Origin: Thorsellia anophelis DSM 18579
GTDB taxonomy: Bacteria > Pseudomonadota > Gammaproteobacteria > Enterobacterales > Thorselliaceae
Direction of reading: 5' to 3'
DNA: 64,000 nt
Assembly (NCBI RefSeq): GCF_900111395.1
Contig: NZ_FOHV01000002.1
Location: forward strand, 174,719 to 238,718
Part shown: piece after piece, positions 18,696-28,583 of the stretch
Position numbering within the stretch: position 1 is the first letter of the stretch
Layout: every line of letters starts with the position of its first letter
The notes under the pieces: model-generated
The model's database searches: none
What the model was told of the DNA's origin: nothing
What the model saw: only the letters and a program-made list of their open reading frames with translations
Program-made: the position numbers and the translations under genes

Positions 18696-20318
18696 ATGAA
18701 ATTATCTCAGAAGTTTCTTATGCTCTTTATCATAATTATTTTGGGTTTCTTAGCGTATGGCGCTTGGTCATTCAAAGTAATTAATGACTCTAGGATGGAT
18801 GGTCCTATATTTGATGAGCTTAAACAATTACAAGATCTTAAAGCAGATAGTATGCCACCTACTATTTATGCAATAGGCGCTTATGTTGCCGCTAATAAAA
18901 TATACCAAGCGCAGACATTAGATGAGCTAAATGCACAAAAACAAATCTTTGAACAAAATCAGTCTGATTATATGCGTGACCATAAAAAATGGCAGCAGAA
19001 AGAATCGGATAGAACAGTTTTGATGACACTTATTGAAGGCGGTATACATTCAAATGCTCTAGCTTTTTTTGAAACTACCTTTTCAGAACTTATTCCAACG
19101 GTTCAAAAAGATATTGAAAATAATTTAAGGGTAAGCCCTGAGCGTGATAAAGCGTACCAAAAATTAGATAAAGCGTTTTTTGAACATAAGAAAAGTGTTG
19201 ATGAATTGATCATTGTGATAGATAAATTGTTTGAAAATGATGCAAAAGTAGCATCAATTGAAATTCAGCGGTCACTTATTGTTTTAGTTTGCGTATTTAT
19301 TTTCTTCTTAATTGTTATTGCTTTAACAATCTTACTTATTACAAGAAAACTCATGGCTCAATTTGGTGGTGATCCAGCTTATGTTTCTTCTATTGTAGAG
19401 CAAATCGCAGCAGGTAAATTAAATGTTAATATCAAAATAAATAGCAATCATCCTAATAGTCTACTCGCACGTATGAGGATGATGCGTGATAATTTGCAGC
19501 ATATCGTATTGCAGATTCGTCAAAGTAGTGATGCAATATATTCTGCAGTTTCTCAAATCAATGCTGGAAATCAAGATTTATCAAGGCGTACAGAAGATGA
19601 AGTGAGTTCTCTTGAACAAACCTCTGTTAGCATGACTGAGTTAACTCAAACGGTAAAAGCGAATGCAGAAACAGCCGCTAATGCAGATGATTTAACTCAA
19701 GGCGCAGTTACTATGGTTGATCAAGGTAGTAAGGCAATGGTTAATATGATTCAAACAGTTAATAGTATGGGGGAAAGCGCGGCTAAAATTAATGATATCA
19801 CCTCATTAATTGAGGGTATTGCGTTTCAGACGAATATTCTAGCATTGAATGCAGCAGTTGAAGCTGCTAGAGCAGGCGAGCAAGGTAAAGGCTTTGCTGT
19901 TGTTGCGAATGAAGTCCGTACATTAGCCCAGCGTTCATCAAGTGCAGCGCAAGAAATTCAATCATTAATTGATAGTTCGGTGAGCATGAGTAAAGAAAGT
20001 ATACAACGTGCAGCTGAAGTAGATGAAGTAATGGATAAAATTAAAGTTTCGATTAATGATGTGTCAATATTGATTAATCAAATCGCGATTGCTTCAAATG
20101 AACAAACTGAAGGTATTTCTCAGGTAAATATTGCGATTGCTCGTATTGACACGACAACACAGCAAAATGCAACATTAGTTGAGCAGGCTGCTCATGCTAC
20201 TTTGCATCTTGAAGAGCAATCTGCTTTACTAGAAAGAGCAATTGGTCAGTTTGAATTAGATAGTATGATATCTCAGCAACATGATAGTGATGTGTTTGAT
20301 TTAAACAACAGGCATTAA
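18696..20318 (+). CDS. Methyl-accepting chemotaxis protein (periplasmic sensor, HAMP)
   Basis: Transmembrane chemoreceptor that controls CheA through CheW. It has an N-terminal helix (about 7-26), a ~165-residue periplasmic region, a second helix (about 193-217) and a HAMP-like linker. The cytoplasmic coiled coil carries the hairpin tip [34 protein letters not shown] near residue 370. The periplasmic domain is probably helical, but the ligand cannot be read from sequence. Length 540 matches Tar/Tsr-type receptors. No CheR-docking NWETF-type pentapeptide is at the C-terminus. A second chemoreceptor gene follows. Confidence 0.92.
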   Translation: MKLSQKFLMLFIIIILGFLAYGAWSFKVINDSRMDGPIFDELKQLQDLKADSMPPTIYAIGAYVAANKIYQAQTLDELNAQKQIFEQNQSDYMRDHKKWQQKESDRTVLMTLIEGGIHSNALAFFETTFSELIPTVQKDIENNLRVSPERDKAYQKLDKAFFEHKKSVDELIIVIDKLFENDAKVASIEIQRSLIVLVCVFIFFLIVIALTILLITRKLMAQFGGDPAYVSSIVEQIAAGKLNVNIKINSNHPNSLLARMRMMRDNLQHIVLQIRQSSDAIYSAVSQINAGNQDLSRRTEDEVSSLEQTSVSMTELTQTVKANAETAANADDLTQGAVTMVDQGSKAMVNMIQTVNSMGESAAKINDITSLIEGIAFQTNILALNAAVEAARAGEQGKGFAVVANEVRTLAQRSSSAAQEIQSLIDSSVSMSKESIQRAAEVDEVMDKIKVSINDVSILINQIAIASNEQTEGISQVNIAIARIDTTTQQNATLVEQAAHATLHLEEQSALLERAIGQFELDSMISQQHDSDVFDLNNRH

Positions 20319-20480
20319 ATCAAGCTATTTAAGTGTCGAGATTGAATGTAATTGAAATATATGAACGATGCTTAAACCAAATAGCGGGCACTTAATAGAT
20401 AAGTGACTTGACTATTAATGATATGCTGATTCGTTTATAAAATAATTATTTCAATTTTATCAAGTGTAGAGGAGTAGTAT

Positions 20481-21779
20481 ATGTTTGGAAGTTTATTTAG
20501 TAGTAAAGGGCCTTATCAGACCCATAAGAGCAAATCAGATAGTCAACGTTTTTTTCAATCAATTAGTGCAGCTGTCCCTTACATAGAATTTACTCCCCAA
20601 GGTATTATCAAATATGCTAATAGGCAACTACTTGATACTTTAGGGTACACACTTGATGAAATTAAAGGACAACATCATAGTATTCTTTGTTTTCCTGAAG
20701 ATAGTGAATCAACTGAATATAAAGAGTTTTGGGAATCACTTGCCCGCGGGGTACCTTCAAACAAACGTTTCATGAGAAAAACTAAGCGTGGTGATAAAAT
20801 TTGGCTTGCAGCAAGCTATTTTCCAGTGATGAAACGAGGTAAAGTAGACTATGTAGCTAAAGTCGCATCTAATGTTACTGCTGAACAAGTTGAATTAGAG
20901 CATAAGCAAGCACTTATTGCTGCGCTAGATAAATCGCTAGCCGTGATTGAATTCGAACCAGATGGCACTATCATTGAAGCTAATCTTAATTTTCAGCATG
21001 TGATGGGATATACCAATGATGAACTTCGTGGACGCCATCATAAAATGTTTTGTACAGATCAGTTTTATCAAGAAAACCCAACTTTCTGGAAAGATCTTGC
21101 ATCAGGTAATATTAAAACAGGATTATTCCTTCGAATAGATAAGCAGCAAAGAGAAATTTGGTTGGAAGCTACTTATAATCCTATTTATGATAGAGATGGT
21201 AATATTACAAAAATTATTAAATTAGCTAGTAATATTACTGAGAGAGTTGAAAAAAGCATGCGAGTCAGAACGGCTGCTCAAACAGCAAGTGGCATTGCAC
21301 AAGAAACTGTAGTAAGTGCTTTGAGTGGACGTGAGTCAATTAGCCATTTACTTGAAAACTCTAAAGAGATTAACTTAGCTGTTGAAGATGTGAATGGGTT
21401 GATTGCTGAATTAAATCGATTATCAAAAAATGTTGAGTCTATTGTCTCAACTATCAGTTCAATAGCAGATCAAACCAATTTACTTGCTTTAAATGCTGCA
21501 ATTGAAGCAGCTAGAGCTGGGGAGCAAGGTCGTGGTTTTGCTGTTGTTGCTGGTGAAGTTAGACAGCTCGCGGCAAGAACATCGCAATCTACCTCTCAAA
21601 TTGCAGAGGTAATCGCCCAAAACTCATCTGTGACACAAAAAATAGATGATAAAATCAGTGATGTCTTTAAAATGACCTCTGCGGGAGAAAGTCAAACTTC
21701 TCAAATATCATCTGCGATAGAAAAGATTATTATAGATGCTGAAAATGTATCTGATACAGTTAAAGATCTGTCTCTTTAG
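20481..21779 (+). CDS. Soluble PAS-PAS chemoreceptor, BdlA-like
   Basis: Cytoplasmic chemoreceptor with no transmembrane segment. Two PAS domains (about 25-140 and 147-262) each end in a PAC-type strand ([12 protein letters not shown] and [12 protein letters not shown]). A short MCP signalling domain follows with the tip [32 protein letters not shown] near residue 330. The 432-residue PAS-PAS-MCP plan is that of Pseudomonas BdlA, a biofilm-dispersal receptor, and of Aer-2-type sensors; the PAS pockets may bind haem or flavin. The signalling domain stops soon after the tip, so adaptation helices are short or missing. Confidence 0.85.
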   Translation: MFGSLFSSKGPYQTHKSKSDSQRFFQSISAAVPYIEFTPQGIIKYANRQLLDTLGYTLDEIKGQHHSILCFPEDSESTEYKEFWESLARGVPSNKRFMRKTKRGDKIWLAASYFPVMKRGKVDYVAKVASNVTAEQVELEHKQALIAALDKSLAVIEFEPDGTIIEANLNFQHVMGYTNDELRGRHHKMFCTDQFYQENPTFWKDLASGNIKTGLFLRIDKQQREIWLEATYNPIYDRDGNITKIIKLASNITERVEKSMRVRTAAQTASGIAQETVVSALSGRESISHLLENSKEINLAVEDVNGLIAELNRLSKNVESIVSTISSIADQTNLLALNAAIEAARAGEQGRGFAVVAGEVRQLAARTSQSTSQIAEVIAQNSSVTQKIDDKISDVFKMTSAGESQTSQISSAIEKIIIDAENVSDTVKDLSL

Positions 21780-21803
21780 AGGGAATTAGCTAGTGATTTA
21801 ATG

Positions 21804-21840
21804 AAGACATTAATCGTAAAAGTTTGATTAATGTCTTATT
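21804..21840 (+). terminator. Terminator between the PAS chemoreceptor and parE
   Basis: Perfect 12-bp stem AAGACATTAATC / GATTAATGTCTT around a 10-nt loop, placed between two convergent stop codons. It can serve both strands. Confidence 0.7.
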
Positions 21841-21856
21841 ACCAGTTTGTTAGGGT

Positions 21857-23755
21857 TTATAGCTCAATATCAGCTTTATCCCCTTTTTCTTGAAGCCAGT
21901 TTCTTCTGTCTTCTGCACGCTTCTTGGCTAGTAACATATCCATAATCGCAAAGGTTGCCTCGCTATTATTTTCTGAAATAGTTAACTGAACTAGTCTGCG
22001 AGTATTAGGATCTAAGGTTGTTTCTCGTAATTGCATTGGATTCATTTCACCTAATCCCTTAAAACGCTGAACATTTGGGGTGCCACGTTTACGTTTTAGT
22101 TTATCAAGGATATGTTCTTTCTCTTCTTCATCTAATGCATAATGGACTTCCTTGCCTAAATCAATACGGTATAAAGGTGGCATGGCAACATAAACATGAC
22201 CATTAGCAACTAGTGGTTTAAAGTGACGCATAAATAGGGCGCATAATAGGGTGGCAATATGCAAACCATCGGAGTCAGCATCCGCAAGGATACAAATTTT
22301 TCCATAACGTAAGCCAGATAAGTCATCACTATCTGGGTCAATACCAATAGCAACTGAAATATCGTGAACTTCCTGTGAGCCTAATACTTCATCAGAAGAA
22401 ACTTCCCAAGTATTTAAAATTTTTCCTTTAAGCGGCATGATGGCTTGGTATTCCCTATCACGAGCTTGCTTAGCTGAACCACCAGCAGAATCCCCTTCAA
22501 CTAAAAATAATTCAGTGACTGAAAGGTCTTGCGAAGTACAATCAGCAAGTTTTCCAGGTAGAGCCGGTCCATTGGTTAATTTTTTACGAATGACTTTTTT
22601 AGCGGCTCTTAATCTTTTTTGTGCATTAGCAATGACAAGTTCTGCAAGTTGTTCTGCTATGGTTGTATTTTGATTAAGCCAGATGCTGAAACTATCCTTT
22701 ATAACCGCTGAGACAATTCCCGCAGCTTGTCTTGAGGATAGACGCTCTTTAGTTTGACCTGCAAATTGAGGTTCTTGCATTTTTAATGAAAGAACGTAGG
22801 CACATCTATCCCATACATCTTCAGGCGAAAGTTTAACGCCACGTGGTAGGAGATTTCTAAATTCACAAAATTCACGCATAGCATCTAATAGACCTTGCCT
22901 AAGACCATTAACATGTGTACCACCAACTGGAGTTGGGATTAAGTTAACATAACTCTCCGTTATAAGCTCACCACCTTCAGGTAGCCAGACAAGTGCCCAG
23001 TCAACAGCTTCTAATTCACCTTGATGGCTACCTACAAATGGTTTTTCTGGAAGTGTAGGTAGACCGTCAACTGCTGCGCATAGGTAATCATTTAATCCAT
23101 CTTCATAGCGCCATACTTGTTCAGTTTCTGCTGCTAAATCCTTAAAGCGGATTTCAACTCCAGGACATAAAACCGCCTTAGCTTTTAAATTATGTGCTAA
23201 TTTTGATGTGGAAAATCGTGGAGTATCAAAATACTTAGGATCTGGCTTAAATTTAACCCAAGTTCCTTTTTCAGATTTTTTACATTCACCAATAACGGAC
23301 AATTCAGTTACTTTATCGCCATTTTCAAAAGCAATGTGGTATATTTTTCCATCTCGTCTAACCTCTACATCTACACGTAGTGAAAGCGCATTCACTACGG
23401 AAATACCTACTCCGTGTAGACCTCCAGAAAATTTATAATTTTGGTTGCTAAACTTACCACCTGCATGTAGCCTGCATAAAATTAATTCAACAGCACTGAC
23501 TCCTTCTTCAGGATGAATATCTACAGGCATCCCCCTACCATTATCTCTAACTTCAAGTGTGTGATCAGGGTAGAGAATAATTTCGATAAGGGTAGCATGC
23601 CCGCCTAATGCTTCATCTACGCTATTATCTATCACTTCTTGTGCGAGATGATTAGGCCTTGTTGTATCAGTATACATGCCTGGACGTCTTTTAACGGGTT
23701 CAAGGCCATTTAGGACTTCAATTGAATTTGCGGTATAAAGAGAATCTTTTGTCAT
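21857..23755 (-). CDS. parE: DNA topoisomerase IV subunit B
   Basis: ATPase subunit of topoisomerase IV, which with ParC decatenates daughter chromosomes. It has the GHKL ATPase domain (VIDNSVDEALGG, RDNGRGMPVDIHPEEGVSAVEL, SGGLHGVGISVVNALS), the transducer, and the TOPRIM domain (LFLVEGDSAGGSAKQARDRE, ILADADSDGLHIATLL). The sequence after EGDSAGG and the total length of 632 identify ParE rather than GyrB, which is about 800 residues in this group. It is divergent from recF, unlike the usual recF-gyrB pairing. Confidence 0.95.
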   Translation of the reverse strand: MTKDSLYTANSIEVLNGLEPVKRRPGMYTDTTRPNHLAQEVIDNSVDEALGGHATLIEIILYPDHTLEVRDNGRGMPVDIHPEEGVSAVELILCRLHAGGKFSNQNYKFSGGLHGVGISVVNALSLRVDVEVRRDGKIYHIAFENGDKVTELSVIGECKKSEKGTWVKFKPDPKYFDTPRFSTSKLAHNLKAKAVLCPGVEIRFKDLAAETEQVWRYEDGLNDYLCAAVDGLPTLPEKPFVGSHQGELEAVDWALVWLPEGGELITESYVNLIPTPVGGTHVNGLRQGLLDAMREFCEFRNLLPRGVKLSPEDVWDRCAYVLSLKMQEPQFAGQTKERLSSRQAAGIVSAVIKDSFSIWLNQNTTIAEQLAELVIANAQKRLRAAKKVIRKKLTNGPALPGKLADCTSQDLSVTELFLVEGDSAGGSAKQARDREYQAIMPLKGKILNTWEVSSDEVLGSQEVHDISVAIGIDPDSDDLSGLRYGKICILADADSDGLHIATLLCALFMRHFKPLVANGHVYVAMPPLYRIDLGKEVHYALDEEEKEHILDKLKRKRGTPNVQRFKGLGEMNPMQLRETTLDPNTRRLVQLTISENNSEATFAIMDMLLAKKRAEDRRNWLQEKGDKADIEL

Positions 23756-24004
23756 GTTGATTTTTTAACTATTATTTAAGATGTGAAATATCATGCGAAT
23801 TTGAGGGGATGAAGGTTTCATCAATTAAATCAAATTTTGTGAGTTGCATTATACAACAAAAGCAAGAAAAGTTTATCATATAAATAGTGGTTAATATTAT
23901 TTAAGGTAAGTTGTATAAGGATATGCATGAAAATACCTAAAATTGTGATAAGCTATATTCAATTTTTGTATTAATCTTAGAAAATCTTTAACATAGGTGA
24001 TTAT

Positions 24005-25102
24005 TTGTTAATTGAACGTTTAACCATACATAAATTTCGCAACATTCAAGAAGCAGATTTATCCTTTTCTTCTCATTTAAATTGTTTTGTAGGAGAAAAT
24101 GGCAGTGGGAAAACAAGTTTACTTGAGGCTATTTATACATTAGGTCATGGCCGAGCGTTTAGAACTTCGCTTACCGCTAGGGTAATAAATCATGAAGCAG
24201 AAAGTTTCATTTTGCATGCAAGATTAAATGGTGTGGAACAAGAATCCATAAAAGTTGGATTGCTTAAGCACAGAAATGGTGATGTACGAGTTAAGATTAA
24301 TGAACAAGATGGTCATAAAATCGCTGCGTTAGCACAAAATTTACCAATGCAACTCATTACTCCTGAAGGGTTTGCCTTAGTGGATGGTGGCCCTAAGTTT
24401 CGCAGAGGATTTGTTGATTGGGGGTGTTTTCACCATTTCCCCCAATTTTATCCTAAATGGCATGCAATAAAAAGAATTGTAAAACAGAGAAATGCAGCAC
24501 TAAAACAAACATATAATTATGCTCAACTAAGCGTCTGGGATGAAGAATTAGTTCGCCTAACCGAAGAAGTGACTGTAATTAGGAAAACATATTGTGAAAG
24601 ACTTATTAATATCATTCATAGTTATATAAAAAGTTTTTTGCCTGATCACCAAATAAATATTCAGTTTTATCCTGGTTGGAATGTGAATTCAAGTTATAAG
24701 GAATTACTTGAAAAACAATATGAAAGAGATAAAATGATGGGGTATACGACATTAGGTGCTCATAAAGCAGATATGCGCATGCATATAGGACATTTGCCAG
24801 TTGAAAGTATTTTGTCAAGGGGGCAACTCAAACTCTTAATGTGCGCGCTTAGATTAGCTCAAGGTCATTTTTTTACCAGTGAACTAGAAAGGCAATGTGT
24901 TTTTTTGATTGATGATTTTAGCGCTGAGTTAGATGATGAAAGAAAAAATAAACTCGCATCTGCACTAAAAAACCAAAAGGCTCAGGTCTTTATCACAGCT
25001 TTAGGTTCGCAGCATTTGACTGATTTTCAATCCTATCATGAGGAGAGTACAAAACATTTTAGAGTAAAGGCAGGAGAAATAAATGAGTTGAATTCATTTT
25101 GA
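24005..25102 (+). CDS. recF: DNA replication and repair protein RecF
   Basis: SMC-like ATPase that works with RecO and RecR to load RecA at single-strand gaps. The Walker A motif GENGSGKTSLLEAIYTLGHG lies at about residues 30-49. The signature LSRGQLKLLMCALRLAQG and the Walker B region CVFLIDDFSAELD are near the C-terminus. Length 365 is normal. The start is a TTG at 24005 behind AGGTG; the N-terminus LIERLTIHKFRNIQEADLSF aligns with the family. It stands alone here, followed by its own terminator, and is not beside dnaA-dnaN. Confidence 0.94.
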   Translation: MLIERLTIHKFRNIQEADLSFSSHLNCFVGENGSGKTSLLEAIYTLGHGRAFRTSLTARVINHEAESFILHARLNGVEQESIKVGLLKHRNGDVRVKINEQDGHKIAALAQNLPMQLITPEGFALVDGGPKFRRGFVDWGCFHHFPQFYPKWHAIKRIVKQRNAALKQTYNYAQLSVWDEELVRLTEEVTVIRKTYCERLINIIHSYIKSFLPDHQINIQFYPGWNVNSSYKELLEKQYERDKMMGYTTLGAHKADMRMHIGHLPVESILSRGQLKLLMCALRLAQGHFFTSELERQCVFLIDDFSAELDDERKNKLASALKNQKAQVFITALGSQHLTDFQSYHEESTKHFRVKAGEINELNSF

Positions 25103-25119
25103 AATCAAACTCTTTATCT

Positions 25120-25146
25120 AGAAAATATGTGTATTTTCTCGTTTTT
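25120..25146 (+). terminator. Intrinsic terminator of recF
   Basis: Perfect 8-bp stem AGAAAATA / TATTTTCT with TGTG loop, followed by CGTTTTT, starting 17 nt after the recF stop. Confidence 0.7.
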
Positions 25147-25314
25147 GTGTTACAGTATTTTAGTGTTCTGCCGATATATTAGTCACATCTGCTAAGATTA
25201 TTGTCAGTAGATATGAAAAAATTAAATAGTTAAGCACCAAATAATCGAAACGATTTTGGGTTGTTAGTGTTATTTAACAACAAGCTAAATGATAACTTAA
25301 AGTAAGGGTAATGA

Positions 25315-26025
25315 ATGAATAAGATACTGCTAGTTGATGATGATCGTGAGTTAACCGCTCTTTTAAAGCAATTACTAGAGCTTGACGGATTTCATGTGGA
25401 ATTAGCTAATGATGGCGTTGAAGCATTAGCTAAGCTTGATGATACCATTGATCTTATTTTGTTAGATATCATGATGCCAAATAAAAATGGCCTAGATGCT
25501 TTAAGAGAAATTAGACAAAATTACACGTTGCCTATTATTATGCTAACAGCAAGAGGTGGCGAGCTTGATAGAGTTTTAGGTCTAGAGCTAGGTGCGGACG
25601 ACTATCTTGCAAAACCATTTAATGATAGGGAATTATTGGCACGCATCAGAGCGCTTTTAAGACGATCAGCTTGGATGGATGGTCCTTTCACTGAGCCTGT
25701 GAGTTCAGATGATGTTTCCCCTGTTATTTCCATTGATGGCCTTGTTCTTTATCCAGGACGCCAAGAGGCAAGGTTTGATGACAAAGTTTTGGATTTGACA
25801 GGAACTGAGTTTACCTTGTTATACTTGCTTGCTCAAAATGTTGGTTTAGTTGTTTCTAGAGATGACTTGAGTATGAAAGTATTAGGTAAACCTTTAAGCC
25901 CATTTGATAGAGCTGTTGATATGCATGTTTCGAATTTAAGGCGTAAATTACCTGAGCGTAAAGATGGTTTGCCTTGGTTTAAAACTTTAAGAAGTCGTGG
26001 TTATTTAATGGTTGCAGTAGGCTAA
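25315..26025 (+). CDS. cpxR: Envelope-stress response regulator CpxR
   Basis: OmpR-family response regulator. The receiver domain holds the phosphoacceptor Asp51 (LILLDIMMP), acidic residues Asp8-Asp10, a Thr switch (MLTARG) and Lys in LAKPF. A winged-helix DNA-binding domain covers about 130-235 (LDLTGTEFTLLYLLAQN, FDRAVDMHVSNLRRKLP). It matches E. coli CpxR, including Asp51, and senses inner-membrane and periplasmic protein misfolding through CpxA. cpxA follows after 2 nt, so the pair is one operon. No cpxP is seen nearby. Confidence 0.95.
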   Translation: MNKILLVDDDRELTALLKQLLELDGFHVELANDGVEALAKLDDTIDLILLDIMMPNKNGLDALREIRQNYTLPIIMLTARGGELDRVLGLELGADDYLAKPFNDRELLARIRALLRRSAWMDGPFTEPVSSDDVSPVISIDGLVLYPGRQEARFDDKVLDLTGTEFTLLYLLAQNVGLVVSRDDLSMKVLGKPLSPFDRAVDMHVSNLRRKLPERKDGLPWFKTLRSRGYLMVAVG

Positions 26026-26027
26026 AT

Positions 26028-27401
26028 ATGTTCAAAAATCTAACTTCGCGGATTTTTGCGATATTTTGGTTTACAATGGTACTGGTTATTTTTCTTGTCC
26101 TATTTGTTCCAAAGTTAGATATGCGTAACATTAAAGTTGTTACGCATGAAGATAAAACAGCAGCTTTTGAAATAGCGAATAAAATTGAAGGCATTATTTC
26201 ACAGCAGCAACACCATCAAGCTTTTTGGCTTGAACGCCTTTCACGAATTGTTAATAATGCTAAAACGGCTGAATTATCAGTTTTTTTAGTTAATAGTGAA
26301 GGGCGGTTAATTGGTGCTAAACGTAGAGATATCGAGCTTATTAGGCATTTTATTGGTGTTTCTAACGATTATGAACATCCGCAAAAAAAACGGTATGAAG
26401 ATAGAGAGTTACTTGGTCCTTTTATCGTAAATGATGATAAGGATGCTTATTTACTTTACCTGATTCGTAAAATTGATGAATCCCAATCTCCTTTTATTAG
26501 TCAACTTTTTGATGACCCAATTTTACTCCTTCTAGTTATCATGATAGTTAGTACGCCACTCTTGTTATGGCTTTCTTGGAGCCTTGCTAAGCCTGCTCGG
26601 AAGTTAAAGTTAGCGGCAGATAAAGTTGCACAAGGTGATCTATCTGTGCGCCCCGAACTTGAACAAGGCCCTATTGAGTTTAGAGCAGCAGGACGTAGCT
26701 TTAATCATATGGTCCAGTCTGTTGAAAAAATGATGCAAGTGCAGCATAGGCTTTTATCAGATATTTCTCATGAACTGAGAACTCCTTTGACGCGTTTGCA
26801 ACTTGCTTCTGCTTTGATGAGACGAAAAAGTGGTGAAACAGAAGAATTAAACCGTATAGAGATGGAAACGCAGCGTCTTGATGTTATGATAAATGAACTT
26901 TTAGAACTTTCTCGTAAGCAATATACTGACCAATTACATAGAGAGGTCATCACTGCTGATGAATTGTGGTTTAATGTTATTGAAGATGCAAAATTTGAAG
27001 CAGAGCAAAAAAATAAGTCACTCGTTCTAAAAACAGAGATCGGTTATTGGAAAGTTTTTGGAACACTTAATGCACTTGAAAGTGCTGTTGAAAATGTCGT
27101 TAGAAATGCACTTCGTTATTCACACGGATTAATTGAAGTATCCTTTTTGGGAGATGCTAAAGGCATCACCATCATTATTGATGATGATGGTCCTGGGGTA
27201 AAAGAAGATGAGCTTGAACATCTTTTTAGACCATTTTATAGAACAGACGAAGCAAGAGCGCGCGAGTCTGGGGGCAAAGGATTGGGTTTAGCGATTGTAG
27301 AGGCGGTAGTTAAGCAGCATCATGGTTGGGTGAGAGCAGAAAGAAGTGAATTAGGTGGACTTAAAATGACTATTTGGTTCCCTGTTTATCATCCAGAATA
27401 A
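26028..27401 (+). CDS. cpxA: Envelope-stress sensor histidine kinase CpxA
   Basis: Inner-membrane sensor kinase and phosphatase for CpxR. TM1 is at about residues 8-27, then a ~130-residue periplasmic sensor and TM2 near 165-187 (LLLVIMIVSTPLLLWLSWSL). HAMP follows (KPARKLKLAADKVAQGDLSVRPELE). The dimerisation helix carries phospho-His248 in LSDISHELRTPLTRLQ, the same residue number as E. coli. N box (NALESAVENVVRNALRYS), G1 (DDDGPGV) and G2 (GGKGLGLAIVEAVV) are intact. Length 457 equals E. coli CpxA. Translation is likely coupled to cpxR. Confidence 0.96.
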   Translation: MFKNLTSRIFAIFWFTMVLVIFLVLFVPKLDMRNIKVVTHEDKTAAFEIANKIEGIISQQQHHQAFWLERLSRIVNNAKTAELSVFLVNSEGRLIGAKRRDIELIRHFIGVSNDYEHPQKKRYEDRELLGPFIVNDDKDAYLLYLIRKIDESQSPFISQLFDDPILLLLVIMIVSTPLLLWLSWSLAKPARKLKLAADKVAQGDLSVRPELEQGPIEFRAAGRSFNHMVQSVEKMMQVQHRLLSDISHELRTPLTRLQLASALMRRKSGETEELNRIEMETQRLDVMINELLELSRKQYTDQLHREVITADELWFNVIEDAKFEAEQKNKSLVLKTEIGYWKVFGTLNALESAVENVVRNALRYSHGLIEVSFLGDAKGITIIIDDDGPGVKEDELEHLFRPFYRTDEARARESGGKGLGLAIVEAVVKQHHGWVRAERSELGGLKMTIWFPVYHPE

Positions 27402-27459
27402 GCTAAGCTTGTAATTCAGCCTATATTGTTTAGGTGGTAACCTGTTTATTGTTACTGAA

Positions 27460-27483
27460 CTTGGTTTTAATTTATTTACCAAG
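27460..27483 (+). terminator. Possible cpxA/uppP convergent terminator
   Basis: CTTGGT / ACCAAG, a 6-bp stem with a 12-nt T-rich loop between two convergent stops. The stem is short, so this is only a candidate. Confidence 0.3.
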
Positions 27484-27518
27484 CCCAGTTATTAGACAGC
27501 CAAGGTACAAGTAATGCT

Positions 27519-28352
27519 TTAGCTGTAAAATACCCAGTAAGCAAAGCCTGCGACAATAAAACGATAAATTGCAAATGGAATAAAATTGATTCTTTTGATA
27601 AGATTTAAAAATGTTTTAATTGCAATTAAGGCTACAATAAAAGCCGTTACAAAACCTGCAACAAAAACAGGCAAAAGATCAACCGTCAAATACTCGATGT
27701 TTTTATAAACATCTAATACTGTTGCTCCCATCATCATAGGAACGGCTAGAATAAACGAAAACTCTGCTGCTACATAACGATTCATACCAAGTAGCATACC
27801 CCCAGAAATTGTTGCACCAGACCGAGAGAATCCAGGCCAAAGCGCTAAACATTGAAAGCAGCCAATTATGAAGGCTTGTTTATATGTCATGCCATCAAGT
27901 GAGCTAGTTTTTTCTGTTTTCGGTTTGAAAAATTCAGCAGCGAGCAGTAAAAATCCTCCCGCAACTAGTGCATATATAACAGCCATGTTAGAGGAAAAAA
28001 GAGACTTAATTTGATCATGCAAAGCTAGGCCTATCACAATAGCCGGTAATCCAGCTAAAATAATATGCAATAGAGTGAGTTGACCAACTGAACTCTGTTT
28101 CTCGGGCTTTTTGCCAAAGTGAATGCCTATTAAGCCAAAAAGCCTTCTCCAAAAGACACTTACAACTGCTAATATAGAACCGAGTTGGATGACAACTTGG
28201 AACGTTTCAGCTGCTTTTCCTTCAAATCCGAGCCAATGACCTACTAATATCATGTGCCCAGTTGAGGAAACGGGTAAAAATTCTGTTAAACCTTCTACTA
28301 TACCGAGTATAATAGCGTGAATAATTTCAAGCTTTATTACAACATTATCCAT
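27519..28352 (-). CDS. uppP: Undecaprenyl-diphosphatase (BacA/UppP)
   Basis: Integral membrane phosphatase that converts undecaprenyl diphosphate to the monophosphate carrier for peptidoglycan and other envelope polymers; overproduction gives bacitracin resistance. Catalytic motifs are visible: [14 protein letters not shown] (residues ~19-32) and [13 protein letters not shown] (about 172-184). Many hydrophobic helices cover the 277 residues, typical of the family. It is convergent with cpxA and divergent from spoT. A palindrome GATGATTATCATC lies in the shared upstream region. Confidence 0.95.
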   Translation of the reverse strand: MDNVVIKLEIIHAIILGIVEGLTEFLPVSSTGHMILVGHWLGFEGKAAETFQVVIQLGSILAVVSVFWRRLFGLIGIHFGKKPEKQSSVGQLTLLHIILAGLPAIVIGLALHDQIKSLFSSNMAVIYALVAGGFLLLAAEFFKPKTEKTSSLDGMTYKQAFIIGCFQCLALWPGFSRSGATISGGMLLGMNRYVAAEFSFILAVPMMMGATVLDVYKNIEYLTVDLLPVFVAGFVTAFIVALIAIKTFLNLIKRINFIPFAIYRFIVAGFAYWVFYS

Positions 28353-28583
28353 TTAGACTAACCTAAGTAAGCAATAAAAAAATAAAAAAAGTGAGCATTT
28401 TGTCTAGATGAGGTTGATGATTATCATCACATCTTCTATTATCACACATTATAACGCTTTTTAATGAGAGTAACTGTTTTTTCTCAATGGGTATCCGCTA
28501 AAATGAGCATTTGATATGCTTAACATACCATAAACTCTGTTAAAAACAGTAATGATATATATACACTTATAGGGAACTCAATT

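Noticed and set aside
28425..28445. Fur box in the uppP-spoT region
   Set aside because: The palindrome GATGATTATCATC shares the core of a Fur site but matches the 19-bp consensus poorly, and neither gene is a usual Fur target.
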